Assembly: GCF_051414035.1 (NCBI RefSeq)
Contig: NZ_JBLKNW010000002.1
Span: forward strand, 1-64,000
Length of the DNA: 64,000 bases
Origin: Halosimplex amylolyticum
GTDB lineage: Archaea > Halobacteriota > Halobacteria > Halobacteriales > Haloarculaceae
Direction of reading: 5' to 3'
Positions 1 to 8,314 of the stretch are shown here, in pieces. Under the pieces are notes generated by a model. It was not told where the DNA came from and ran no database searches. It saw nothing but the letters and a program-made list of their open reading frames with translations. Position 1 is the first letter of the stretch. Every line of letters starts with the position of its first letter. The position numbers and the translations under genes are program-made.

Positions 1-224
1 TCCGGCCCCTGGCCGAACCCCTCGTAGTCCGTAAAGGAGATCAGCGTGTTGTAGCCGATACCCCCGTAGACCCCCAGCCCCATGATCGAGAACGGAACGA
101 ACCAGTAGGGGAACGACCGAACGAAGTCGCTCTTGGCGAACGCGCGGAGGCGCGCGCGCCAGTCGCTGTCGGTCTCGGTCCCGACGCTCTGGGACCCGGA
201 TACTGTGTCTTGCGAGCTTGCCAT
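1..224 (-). CDS. Sugar ABC transporter permease, N-terminal part (runs off window)
   Basis: Only the first 74 or so codons are inside the window. The protein begins with a short polar Ser/Thr/Asp-rich cytoplasmic tail and then enters a first hydrophobic segment around residues 38-60 (SFPYWFVPFSIMGLG), followed by NTLISFTDYEGFG, which resembles the start of MalF/UgpA-type permeases. It lies 27 bases downstream of the solute-binding protein gene on the same strand, so the two are very probably co-transcribed. Expected role: one of the two membrane subunits of a carbohydrate importer powered by the nearby MalK-type ATPase. The assignment rests on context and the short visible sequence; the EAA loop is outside the window. 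Confidence 0.75.
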   Translation of the reverse strand, partial: MASSQDTVSGSQSVGTETDSDWRARLRAFAKSDFVRSFPYWFVPFSIMGLGVYGGIGYNTLISFTDYEGFGQGP

Positions 225-251
225 AAATTGTGAGTGGTGAGTCGGGGGCGG

Positions 252-1631
252 TCAGAAGACGTTCACCAGCTCGTCGGCCGTCGCCTCTGGGTCGTAGGGG
301 CCCATGAAGTTCGAGGCGATGGCGTCTTTGCAGGCGCTGAGCTGGTCGGCGGTCCCCGCCAGCCCGTGCGCGAGCGTGGGCGGGAACTTCTCGAGGTTGT
401 TCAGGTCGTCGACGTTGAGACTGAGGAAGTCCGACAGGCGGCTGCCGTCGACGTCCGTGCGCAGCGGGATCGACCCTTTCAGGTTGTTGAACTCCACCTG
501 CGCGTCCTTCGTCCCGAGGAACTCCGCGAACACCTTCGCTTTGCGCGGGGCGTTGCCGTCCCGCGGGAACAGGAACGAGTCGAGGTGCCAGACGTACATG
601 TCGCCCGTCCCGGGGAACGGCACCCAGCCCCAGTCCTCTTCGAACTCGAAGTTGTCGGCGTTACGGTACATCCCGTAGGCCCAGTTGCCCATCGTGAAGA
701 ACGCGGCGTTGCCGGCGATGAGTTTGTCGTTGGCTTCGGGGAAGCTGATCGACGATTTATCGTCGTTCGAGTAGTTCTCGATGACGTTCTGCGTCTTCTC
801 CAGGGCGCGGACGAGCGCTTCTTTGTCGCCGTCGCCGTTGATGAACGCGTCGTAGGCGTCGGCGCCTTCGGTCCCGAGGAAGAACTCGACGAAGTACTGC
901 AGGTTCGCCCACGACCCGCGGGTGGTCATCGTCATCGGGACGGCGTCGGTGTTCTGGTCGACGGCGTCCAGCGCGTCGATGAACGCGTCGTAGGACGTCA
1001 GGCTCTCCGGGTCGACGCCCGCCTCTTCGAGCACGCTCACGTTGTAGAAGAGGTTGTTCAGCCGGTGCGAACCGAGCGGGACGGCGCGGTAGGCGTCGTT
1101 GAGCCGGCAGGCCTCGGCGGCCTTCGGGTGCATCGAGTCCGTGTAGCCGGCGTCCTCCCACACGTCCGAGATGCTCATGAGTCGGCCGCCGTACTGCTGC
1201 ATGGTCTTGCCCGGCCAGGACGCGAAGGCGTCCGGCGGGTTCCGATTCGCGAGTCGGCGCGCGACCGTCGCGTTGAGGTTCTCGTTGGCGTCCCCGCCGA
1301 TCGGCTTGATGTCGTGCTCGATGTCGGGGTGGTTCTCTTCGAAGAGGCTGACGAGCTTGTCGGCGGCCGCTGCGCCGTCGCCGCCGGTCCAGCCGTGCAG
1401 CGCCTCCATCGCGTTGTCCGTCATCGTCGGCGTTCCGCCGCCGTCGCCACCGTCGCCTCCGTCGCCGCCGTCGCCACCGTCGCCGCCGTCGCCGCCGTCG
1501 CCACCATCGCCACCGTCGCCGCCGCCGCTACAGCCCGCGAACGACGCCAGCAGCCCAGTTGCTGTACCCGCGACGACCCGCCGTCGCGTCATAAACTCAC
1601 CCGTCCGTCCCGTAGTGCTATCGTCTGCCAT
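252..1631 (-). CDS. Sugar ABC transporter substrate-binding lipoprotein
   Basis: A 459-residue family-1-type extracellular solute-binding protein. The N-terminus carries a twin-arginine motif (MTRRRVVAGT), a hydrophobic stretch and a lipobox ending FAGC, so export by Tat and lipid anchoring on the outer face are expected, as is usual for haloarchaeal binding proteins. The lipobox Cys is followed by a low-complexity GGDGGDG linker that holds the domain off the membrane. The body has typical sugar-binder features (ALHGWTGGDG, TMTTRGSWANLQYF, NAAFFTMGNWAYGMY). I chose the ATG at 1631, not the upstream in-frame ATG, because a TATA-like box at 1656-1664 places the transcription start just before it. 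The permease gene follows directly. The sugar bound cannot be read from sequence. Confidence 0.9.
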   Translation of the reverse strand: MADDSTTGRTGEFMTRRRVVAGTATGLLASFAGCSGGGDGGDGGDGGDGGDGGDGGDGGDGGDGGGTPTMTDNAMEALHGWTGGDGAAAADKLVSLFEENHPDIEHDIKPIGGDANENLNATVARRLANRNPPDAFASWPGKTMQQYGGRLMSISDVWEDAGYTDSMHPKAAEACRLNDAYRAVPLGSHRLNNLFYNVSVLEEAGVDPESLTSYDAFIDALDAVDQNTDAVPMTMTTRGSWANLQYFVEFFLGTEGADAYDAFINGDGDKEALVRALEKTQNVIENYSNDDKSSISFPEANDKLIAGNAAFFTMGNWAYGMYRNADNFEFEEDWGWVPFPGTGDMYVWHLDSFLFPRDGNAPRKAKVFAEFLGTKDAQVEFNNLKGSIPLRTDVDGSRLSDFLSLNVDDLNNLEKFPPTLAHGLAGTADQLSACKDAIASNFMGPYDPEATADELVNVF

Positions 1632-1655
1632 ACGATATGGACATCCAAACAGACC

Positions 1656-1664
1656 CATATATAG
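1656..1664 (-). promoter_or_regulatory. TATA box of the solute-binding protein gene
   Basis: The minus-strand motif CTATATATG is centred about 29 bases upstream of the ATG at 1631. This is the expected spacing for a leaderless or nearly leaderless archaeal transcript. Confidence 0.65.
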
Positions 1665-1765
1665 TTACCGGATTTTCGTGATAATGGACGACCGTTGAGA
1701 ACCAGAGACGCCTCGCGCGCTGGTGGGGAGGAAGAAAAGAAACGGGCCTGGCCGCGCCGCCGGCT

Positions 1766-2935
1766 TCAGCTGTGGACGGTCGATGCCGTCCCGATCTGCT
1801 CGACGGTCTCGACGGATTCGAGATTGCGGTTGTGGAGGGACTCGCCCGTCGTCGCGTCGAAGAGGTGGATCGCGTCCGGCGGGAAGCGGACGCCGACCTC
1901 CTGACCGGCCGAGAGGTAGCGCATCCCGTCGATCATTACGGTGAGCTCGGTGTCCTCGTCGCCGCCGAGGTGGAGGTGGACCGCGTTCTCGTTACCGTGG
2001 GGTTCGACCACGTCGACGACGCCGGGGATGGTCCCGTCGTCTGCGTTCCCGTCTGGCTCGTCGACGATCTCGGCGCTCTCCGGGCGGATCCCCAGGACCA
2101 CGTCCGAGTGTCCGTCGATCGCACTCGCGATTTCCTGCTGGAGGGCGTACTCGAAGGCGTCGTTTCGCAGCCGCTGCCCGTCGTTTTCCAGGTCGAAGAA
2201 GTTCATCGACGGCTCGCCGATGAACCCGGCGACGAACTGGTTGGCGGGCTCGTGGTAGCACTCCATCGGCGTGCCGACCTGCTGGAGCACGCCCCCGTCC
2301 AGCACCGCGATGCGGTCGGACATCGTCATCGCCTCCGTCTGGTCGTGGGTGACGTAGATGGTCGTGGTGTCGAGTTCGTCCTGGAGCTGCTGGAGCTCGG
2401 TCCGCATCTCCGCGCGCAGCTTCGCGTCGAGGTTGGCCAGCGGTTCGTCCAGCAGGAAGACCTTCGGGTCCCGGACGATGGCACGACCCAGCGCCACCCG
2501 CTGTTGCTGGCCGCCCGACAGCGCGCCGGGCTTGCGGTCCAGCAGCGGGGTGATGCCGAGCGTCTCCGCGGCGTCCTCCACGAGGTCACCGATCTCGTCG
2601 TCGCTCAGATCCGTCGACTCCTCCAGACCGAACGACATGTTCTCCCGGACGGTCATGTGCGGGTACAGCGCGTACGACTGGAACACCATCGCGAGGTCTC
2701 GCTCCTGTGGCGTCCGCGTGTTGATCACCTCGTCGTCGAGGGCGATCTGCCCGTCGGATATCGTCTCCAGTCCGGCGACCATCCGCAGGGTCGTCGACTT
2801 GCCGCACCCGGAGGGGCCGACGAGCACCAGGAACTCGCCGTCTTCGATCTCCAGGTCCAGTTCGTCCACGGCCAGGACTGCCTCGTCGCCGTCACCGTAC
2901 CGTTTGGTAGCTTCCTCGAGGGACAGTGTTGCCAT
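1766..2935 (-). CDS. Carbohydrate ABC transporter ATP-binding protein (MalK/UgpC/MsmK type)
   Basis: A 389-residue ATPase of the carbohydrate-uptake-1 family that would energise the importer encoded downstream. Walker A (GPSGCGKST), Q-loop (FQSYALYPH), signature LSGGQQQR, Walker B (VFLLDEPLANLD) and the H-loop (VTHDQTEAM) are all present and intact in the first 240 residues. The C-terminal third (FIGEPSMNFFD, LGIRPESAEI) is the OB-like regulatory domain typical of MalK-type proteins. The ATG at 2935 is preferred to an upstream in-frame start because a strong TATA box sits 26 bases upstream. The gene precedes the binding protein by about 130 bases and has its own promoter, so it may be transcribed separately and could serve more than one transporter. 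Confidence 0.93.
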   Translation of the reverse strand: MATLSLEEATKRYGDGDEAVLAVDELDLEIEDGEFLVLVGPSGCGKSTTLRMVAGLETISDGQIALDDEVINTRTPQERDLAMVFQSYALYPHMTVRENMSFGLEESTDLSDDEIGDLVEDAAETLGITPLLDRKPGALSGGQQQRVALGRAIVRDPKVFLLDEPLANLDAKLRAEMRTELQQLQDELDTTTIYVTHDQTEAMTMSDRIAVLDGGVLQQVGTPMECYHEPANQFVAGFIGEPSMNFFDLENDGQRLRNDAFEYALQQEIASAIDGHSDVVLGIRPESAEIVDEPDGNADDGTIPGVVDVVEPHGNENAVHLHLGGDEDTELTVMIDGMRYLSAGQEVGVRFPPDAIHLFDATTGESLHNRNLESVETVEQIGTASTVHS

Positions 2936-2956
2936 GATACGGCGTAGCACAAACTG

Positions 2957-2967
2957 TATATATAATA
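2957..2967 (-). promoter_or_regulatory. TATA box of the ABC ATPase gene
   Basis: A strong alternating A/T run (tatatataata, read on the plus strand) is centred 26 bases upstream of the ATG at 2935, implying a leaderless transcript. Confidence 0.7.
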
Positions 2968-3003
2968 CTTTCTTTTCATTCGTGATATACTGAGGGCGCT
3001 CGG

Positions 3004-4935
3004 TCAGGCGCCGTCGTCGTCGACGGATCCGTCGCCGGGGCCGGTCGGGTCTGTCACCCTCTCGTCCCCGTCGGGAGCGGGGAGTTCGCTGTCGGTCCCG
3101 GTCTCGAAGCCGTCGAGCACCTCCTTGAGCGGGCCGGCGTAGCGGGTGAGGTCGCTGGCCCGTCGGGAGACCTCGTTGAGTTCGGCAGCCTGTTCCTCGG
3201 CCGCCCCCGCGACCAGTTCCGTCTCGGCGAGGGTCTGTTCGCTGATCGCCGCGACGTCGGAGACCGTCTCGGCGGTCGTCTCGAGGTCTTCGAGCAGGTC
3301 GGCCACGTCGAGTTCGTCGGGGTGGGCCTCGTGCTCGTCGAACCGCTCGACCAGTTCGTCCAGATCCGCCGAGACGGTCCCGAGCTGTTCCTTCTGCTCG
3401 TAGGCGTCGTCGGAGATAGCCTGGACCGAGCTGGCGACGTGCTCGCTGGCGACCTTGACGCTCTCGGAGCTCGACTGGAGGGACTCGCCCGAGCGTTCGA
3501 CCTCCGCGGCGAAGCTGTGCAGTTGGCCGGTCGTCCGTTCGAGTTCGGACACCATGTCGTTGAACTCCCTGGCGATGCGGTACATCGACTCGTTCTCCCT
3601 GTCGGGGTCGAGCCGCTGGGTGAGGTCACCGTCGGCGCACTGCTGCATCGCCTCGGAGTACTCCTCGGCCTTCTCTTCCAGGTACTCGTTCATCTCGATG
3701 GCCTCGGCGCGGGAGACCTCCGCCCGCTGGCGGGCCTGTCTGGCCTCCTCGATCCGGTCTTTGAGCGATCGGCGCATGTCGTCGAACCCCTCGTAGAGCT
3801 GGCCGATGCTGTCGATCCGCGGGGAGTCGATCTCGGCGTCGAGGTCGCCCTCGCGCATCTCGTCGGCGCGCCGGCGGAGCCGGTCGATGTCCCGGGTGGT
3901 GCTCAGGCCGATAGCGGTCCCGACGATGCCGATGAAGACGACGCCTCCGAGCGTCGACAGCCGCCCCCACAGCGAGATGGTCTGGACGAACCCGAAGACG
4001 TCGCTGGTCGGTTCGTGGACCAGCACCGCCCACGACAGCTCCGAGTCCGGGACGCGGATCGGCGCGTAGCCGACGGTGTACTCCTGTTCGACCACGCCCG
4101 AGTGGGGACCCATCCGCGGGATGACCCCCGGTGACCCGCCGGCCGGCCCGGACCCCTCGAAGGCGATGTCGACCGGCCGCATCGCCTCGTCGCTGCCGTA
4201 CGGTCGGAGTATCTCGGTCGAACGGGTCGCGACCTGGACCGTCCCGTTGGCGTCGACGATCTGGCTGAACCGCGAGGAGGCGGTGTCCTGGTCGATCGTG
4301 TTGGCCAGCCGCTGGACCTGGAACTCGACGACGAGGTAGCGGTCGTTCGTCCCCTGGACGGGGCTGACGAACGCGATGACGGGCCTGTTGCCGTCGACGA
4401 GGTGGACGCCGGTCATGTGGACGTCCTCGACGTCCAACTCGTCCATCGGCCCCTCCATGACCCACTCGCGCCCCTCCGAGGCGAGTTCGGTCTCGTAGCG
4501 GAACTGCGGGCTGGCGACGACGGTCGCCGGCTCCGCCGACCGGTTGACCAGATAGACGGACTGGACGCCGTAGAGGTTCGCCCCCGTCGTCGCCAGCTCG
4601 TTCCTGATCTCGTAGCGGGCGTCCCGGTCGGTCCGACTCAACACCGCGTTCTTCGAGGCGAGTTTGACCGACACGGAGTTGCGCTGGATCCACTTCTCGA
4701 CGACGCTGGCCTTCTGGGTCGCCAGGTCCTCGTACTCCTGTTCGACGTCCCGCTCGACCTGTGAGGAGAGTTTCCCGGTGGCCGTCGCTCCGATGAGCGC
4801 AACCGTCAGCGCCATGACCGCGAGTATCAGTGCGAACTTGAGGATGAATCGCTTGCGGACGAAGTCCGGAACGACGGCCCGGACCGCCCCCATCACGCCA
4901 CTCCCGCCGGATTCCAGACCCCCTTCGTCTGCCAT
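3004..4935 (-). CDS. Chemoreceptor-like membrane sensor (Cache-like domain, HAMP) lacking the signalling tip
   Basis: A 643-residue membrane protein built like a halobacterial transducer (Htr). A TM helix at about 31-52 is followed by an extracellular region of about 270 residues that looks like a double-Cache sensor (YGVQSVYLVN, GYAPIRVPDSELSWAVLVHE), a second TM at about 325-350, and two HAMP-like segments (about 350-400 and 430-480). The remaining C-terminus is a coiled coil of only about 120 residues: it has sequence like the two methylation-helix ends of an MCP (EHVASSVQAISDDAYEQ and VAGAAEEQAAELNEVS) but not the conserved hairpin tip (IAEQTNLLALNAAIEA-like) that binds CheA and CheW. It probably senses a ligand without normal chemotaxis output. 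It sits between the sugar ABC genes and the divergent IclR gene, so sugar sensing is a reasonable guess. The start is set by a TATA box at 4965-4972. Confidence 0.82.
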   Translation of the reverse strand: MADEGGLESGGSGVMGAVRAVVPDFVRKRFILKFALILAVMALTVALIGATATGKLSSQVERDVEQEYEDLATQKASVVEKWIQRNSVSVKLASKNAVLSRTDRDARYEIRNELATTGANLYGVQSVYLVNRSAEPATVVASPQFRYETELASEGREWVMEGPMDELDVEDVHMTGVHLVDGNRPVIAFVSPVQGTNDRYLVVEFQVQRLANTIDQDTASSRFSQIVDANGTVQVATRSTEILRPYGSDEAMRPVDIAFEGSGPAGGSPGVIPRMGPHSGVVEQEYTVGYAPIRVPDSELSWAVLVHEPTSDVFGFVQTISLWGRLSTLGGVVFIGIVGTAIGLSTTRDIDRLRRRADEMREGDLDAEIDSPRIDSIGQLYEGFDDMRRSLKDRIEEARQARQRAEVSRAEAIEMNEYLEEKAEEYSEAMQQCADGDLTQRLDPDRENESMYRIAREFNDMVSELERTTGQLHSFAAEVERSGESLQSSSESVKVASEHVASSVQAISDDAYEQKEQLGTVSADLDELVERFDEHEAHPDELDVADLLEDLETTAETVSDVAAISEQTLAETELVAGAAEEQAAELNEVSRRASDLTRYAGPLKEVLDGFETGTDSELPAPDGDERVTDPTGPGDGSVDDDGA

Positions 4936-4964
4936 GGTTGTTCGTTGGTACTCCGTGCGAGGCG

Positions 4965-4972
4965 GTATAAAC
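4965..4972 (-). promoter_or_regulatory. TATA box of the sensor gene
   Basis: GTTTATAC on the minus strand is centred about 33 bases before the ATG at 4935, giving a predicted leader of only a few bases. Confidence 0.5.
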
Positions 4973-5047
4973 GTTGTCACACCGCGTGACGGCGCAGACG
5001 ACTCGAACGAAAACCCGTTCCGCAGCCGGGCGTTCTCTGACTGCGAA

Positions 5048-5056
5048 CGTATAAGG
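5048..5056 (+). promoter_or_regulatory. TATA box of the IclR regulator gene
   Basis: CGTATAAGG is centred 28 bases before the ATG at 5080, consistent with leaderless transcription. Confidence 0.55.
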
Positions 5057-5079
5057 ACCGTCCGCGGCAAGGGAGCAGT

Positions 5080-5847
5080 ATGACAGGCGACGACGGGAAG
5101 ACGGTCAAGACGGCCATCACGAGTTTCGCGGTGCTGGAGGCGATCCGCGAGCTCGACGGCGCCGGACCGACCGCGATCGCCGACCACCTCGGCCGGTCGA
5201 AAAGCGGGGTGTACAAGCACGTGCGGACGCTCGCGGACCGGGGCTATCTCGTCGAGGACGGCGGCGAGTACCGGCTGGGTCTCGGGATGTGGACGCTGGG
5301 CGCCGGCGCCCGCTCGGAGTACCCGGTCGAGGCCGGCCGGCGGACCGTGGACAGCCTGGTCGCCTCGGTCGGCCACACCGCCAGCCTCGTCGCCTACGAG
5401 AACGGCATCGCGTCCCCAGTGTACCGCGAACTGCCGAACGGCGACGTCGACGCGCCGGGATCGCTCGGGGAGTCGCTCCCGCTCCACGCGACGGCGGCCG
5501 GAAAGGCAGTGCTCGCCCACCTCCCCGATGCCGAGCGCCGGACTGTCCTCGACGAGCAGCAACTGACAGAGCACACGACCGAAACCATCACCGACGCCGT
5601 GTCACTGACCGAAGAACTCACGTCCGTTCGCGAACAGCGAACGGCGACGGAGCTCGAAGAGTACCGCGAGGGCATCCACAGCGTCGCGTCCCCGGTGCTG
5701 AACGAGCACGGCGTTCCCATCGGCGCAGTATCCGTGACAGGCGCCGCCGAGGACCTCTCTGAGACCCGCCTCGAAGCGAAGATATCCGGACTCGTCGTCA
5801 GCGCCTCGCGGTCTGTCGAGAACTCCCTCTCGACCGGCTCGGACTGA
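5080..5847 (+). CDS. IclR-family transcriptional regulator
   Basis: A 255-residue protein with an N-terminal winged helix (about 8-65: SFAVLEAIRELDGAG, IADHLGRSKSGVYKHV) and a C-terminal IclR effector-binding domain with the hallmark LHATAAGKAVLA segment at about 138-149 and SVASPVLNEHGVPIGAVSV near residue 205. In haloarchaea IclR proteins often control sugar catabolism genes. It is divergent from the sensor and sugar ABC genes, which are the likely targets. A TATA box supports the start codon. Confidence 0.93.
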   Translation: MTGDDGKTVKTAITSFAVLEAIRELDGAGPTAIADHLGRSKSGVYKHVRTLADRGYLVEDGGEYRLGLGMWTLGAGARSEYPVEAGRRTVDSLVASVGHTASLVAYENGIASPVYRELPNGDVDAPGSLGESLPLHATAAGKAVLAHLPDAERRTVLDEQQLTEHTTETITDAVSLTEELTSVREQRTATELEEYREGIHSVASPVLNEHGVPIGAVSVTGAAEDLSETRLEAKISGLVVSASRSVENSLSTGSD

Positions 5848-6427
5848 ACCGTTTCCCAGCCGCGAACGGAACGGCACGCGTTCCGGCCCGAACCGTCGCC
5901 CTCGTTCGCTGTTGGGAAACGGCCTCGAGACCGCAGTGGAACGCCCCCACACGAAATATTACAGCCATAATCCTGTAATCCGACTGTCGTCGTTGGCCGG
6001 TCGTCGCCCGAGACCGTTACGTCGGAGGTCACTAGAAATGATAAGAGAGCCGATTGAACGTCAAAATTATAGTCCTCTTTATATAAACACGTAAAACGAC
6101 TATCGATTAGTAATCTGGGTCCATAGACCGGTCTTCCGCGGACATACCGGTCGTAGCTGGCAACTGTTTCCATCTCGAGGAGATCGAATCACCCACCGGA
6201 AAATTGGTCGAAAACGCGTAATTAATAGGTTTATCCCGGAGATCGTTCCGTTCCCCACATACTCGACAATCCAGAATGATAAGATAACCACGTATGACAT
6301 TTTCCTGGTGTTTTAGAGAGTCCGTCGACACGTCGCCGCGTGGGCTACTGCCCCGTGATCGCGGGATACGTTGGCACGGCACCGCGCCAACAAAGCCTTA
6401 AAACGACGGAGACACCTACGGTGAGCC
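5848..6427. other. 580-bp intergenic region with an AT-rich core
   Basis: No convincing gene. The first part is GC-rich; the stretch at about 6040-6310 is markedly AT-rich for this genome (my hand count gives roughly 32% GC in 6061-6120 and about 43% in 6181-6300). Two short minus-strand reading frames in it lack haloarchaeal composition and a plausible promoter, and I do not call them. The last 35 bases contain the promoter of the KH-protein gene. Confidence 0.6.
6395..6404 (+). promoter_or_regulatory. TATA box of the KH-protein gene
   Basis: GCCTTAAAAC is centred about 28 bases before the ATG at 6428, giving a leaderless or near-leaderless mRNA. Confidence 0.6.
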
Positions 6428-6976
6428 ATGCAACACGTGAAGATTCCGCAGGACCGGATCGGCGCTCTCATCGGCGAGGGGGGTGAGACGTTGCGGGCCA
6501 TCGAGGACCGCGCGGAGGTCCGGCTCGACGTCGACAGCGAGACGGGGCAGGTCAAGGTCGAGCAGACCGGCGACCCCATCACCGCGCTCAAAGGCCCCGA
6601 CATCGTCAAGGCCATCGGCCGCGGGTTCGCGCCCGACGAGGCCATGCGCCTGCTCGACGACGAGATGATGATGTTCGACATCATCGACGTCGGCGCCGTC
6701 GCGCGCAACCAGAACGACCTCCAGCGTCACAAGGGCCGGCTCATCGGCGAGGGCGGCCGGACGCGCGAGCTCATGGAGGAGCTCAGCGGCGCGTCCGTCG
6801 TCATCTACGGGTCGACCCTGGGCATCATCGGCGGCCCCGAGCAGGTCGACGTGGTTCGCGAAGCCGCCGAGATGATCATCGAGGGCGCCCCCCACGGCAC
6901 CGTCTACTCGTTCCTCGAAGAGAAGCACAACGAGATGAAACACAAAGGGCTGGACTACCACCAGTTCACCGGCTAG
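6428..6976 (+). CDS. KH-domain RNA-binding protein, archaeal Dim2/Pno1 type
   Basis: A 182-residue protein with two KH domains. The first opens directly at the N-terminus with VKIPQDRIGALIGEGG and the second has the GXXG loop in LIGEGGRTRELMEE at about residue 103. Both GXXG loops are IGEGG, as expected for RNA-binding KH folds. Length and domain order match archaeal Dim2 (Pno1) proteins, which act in small-subunit ribosome biogenesis and have been linked to aIF2-alpha and Rio kinases. In many haloarchaea it sits next to rio1 and eIF1A genes; here the neighbours are unrelated, so it appears as a single-gene unit. Confidence 0.92.
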   Translation: MQHVKIPQDRIGALIGEGGETLRAIEDRAEVRLDVDSETGQVKVEQTGDPITALKGPDIVKAIGRGFAPDEAMRLLDDEMMMFDIIDVGAVARNQNDLQRHKGRLIGEGGRTRELMEELSGASVVIYGSTLGIIGGPEQVDVVREAAEMIIEGAPHGTVYSFLEEKHNEMKHKGLDYHQFTG

Positions 6977-7170
6977 CAGCGGTGGTCTACCTTTTCGCCG
7001 GGTTTCTAGCACTTCTGCGACGGCGCCCGCCTCGTCCAGTTGGCTCGCGAACGGCGCGACAGCGCCCGCCAGCACCGACTGGGTAATCAGCGGGCCCGGA
7101 GAGCGAAAGACGGCTGTGCCGTCGTTCGCGACGGGTGTAGGGCTCGTCGAGCCACGACCCCGAAGCGAGG

Positions 7171-7178
7171 GTATTTGA
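7171..7178 (+). promoter_or_regulatory. TATA box of the first alcohol dehydrogenase gene
   Basis: GTATTTGA is centred 27 bases before the ATG at 7202, so the transcript is predicted to be leaderless. Confidence 0.5.
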
Positions 7179-7201
7179 CGGGCGGCGTCGATATCGGGGG
7201 T

Positions 7202-8263
7202 ATGCGCGCAGCAGTCTTCACGGACTACGGGGAACCGCTAGAGGTGCGGGAGGTCGAGGACCCGGAGCCGGAACCGGACGGCGCGGTCGTCGTCGTCGAG
7301 GCCTGCGGGGTCTGCCGCAGCGACTGGCACGCCTGGCAGGGCGACTGGGAGTGGCGGGGGCTCGACCCCGTGCCGGGCCACATTCTCGGGCACGAGCCCG
7401 CCGGCCACGTCGTCGCCGTCGGCGACAAAGTGGAGAACGTCTCCGAGGGCGACCACGTCGCCGTCCCCTTCAATCTCGGCGACGGCTCGTGCCACCTCTG
7501 CCAGACCGGCCACTCGAACATCTGTGAGAATCGCCAGGCGCTGGGCCTGCAGCCCGCCGCGCCGGGCGCGTTCGCCGAACAGGTGCCGGTTCCCCACGCC
7601 GACCACAACCTCGTCGAACTCCCGGAGGGCGTCTCGTCGGTGGACATGGCTGGGCTGGGCTGTCGGTTCATGACCGCCTTCCACGGGCTGGCCCACCGCG
7701 CCGACGTGGGCGCAGGCGACTGGTTCGTCGTCCACGGCTGTGGCGGCGTCGGTCTCTCGGCGGTCCAGATCGCCGACGCCATCGGCGCCAACGTCATCGG
7801 CGTCGACCTCATGGACGAGAAACTCGACTTCGCCGCGGAGCAGGGCGCCGTCCACACGATCAACGCGAGCGAGGTGGAGGACCCCGCCGCGGAGGTCCGG
7901 GCGATAACCGACGGCGGTGCCGACGTGTCGATGGACGCGCTGGGCATCGAGACGACCTGCCGGAACGCCATCGAGAGCCTCGGGAAGACCGGCCAGCACG
8001 TCCAGGTCGGGCTCACGACGAAGGAGGCGGGCGGAAACCTCCCGCTGCCGACCGACGAGATGGTCACCAGCGAGATCGACTTCTACGGCGCCCTGGGGAT
8101 GCCCCCCGAGCGCTACGACGAGATCTTCCGCATGGTCGCGACCGGGAAACTCGACCCAGCCGCGATCATCACCGACCGCATCGCCCTCGACGAGGTCTCT
8201 GACGTTCTCGACGACATGACCGACTTCGAGACCGTCGGGATCCCCGTCATCGACGAGTTCTGA
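7202..8263 (+). CDS. Zinc-dependent alcohol dehydrogenase family protein (MDR)
   Basis: A 353-residue medium-chain dehydrogenase/reductase. The catalytic zinc region is present (CGVCRSDWHAW near residue 37, GHEPAGHV near 62), and the nucleotide-binding loop reads HGCGGVGLSAVQIA near residue 180. The structural-zinc lobe reads DGSCHLCQTG...NIC, so the first of the usual four cysteines is an Asp; such substitution is known in haloarchaeal members, and zinc binding there is uncertain. Substrate (an alcohol or aldehyde) cannot be deduced. The start at 7202 fits the TATA box; an earlier in-frame ATG at 7040 would add a basic stretch unlike haloarchaeal coding sequence. Confidence 0.9.
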   Translation: MRAAVFTDYGEPLEVREVEDPEPEPDGAVVVVEACGVCRSDWHAWQGDWEWRGLDPVPGHILGHEPAGHVVAVGDKVENVSEGDHVAVPFNLGDGSCHLCQTGHSNICENRQALGLQPAAPGAFAEQVPVPHADHNLVELPEGVSSVDMAGLGCRFMTAFHGLAHRADVGAGDWFVVHGCGGVGLSAVQIADAIGANVIGVDLMDEKLDFAAEQGAVHTINASEVEDPAAEVRAITDGGADVSMDALGIETTCRNAIESLGKTGQHVQVGLTTKEAGGNLPLPTDEMVTSEIDFYGALGMPPERYDEIFRMVATGKLDPAAIITDRIALDEVSDVLDDMTDFETVGIPVIDEF

Positions 8264-8314
8264 CGGCACTCGGCGGACGGAGAACCGGAAAACTGCGCCG
8301 CGTCGGTCGGCTCG

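Noticed and set aside
6107..6382. Two short minus-strand frames in the AT-rich island
   Set aside because: They have no recognisable domain, non-haloarchaeal composition and no fitting TATA box.
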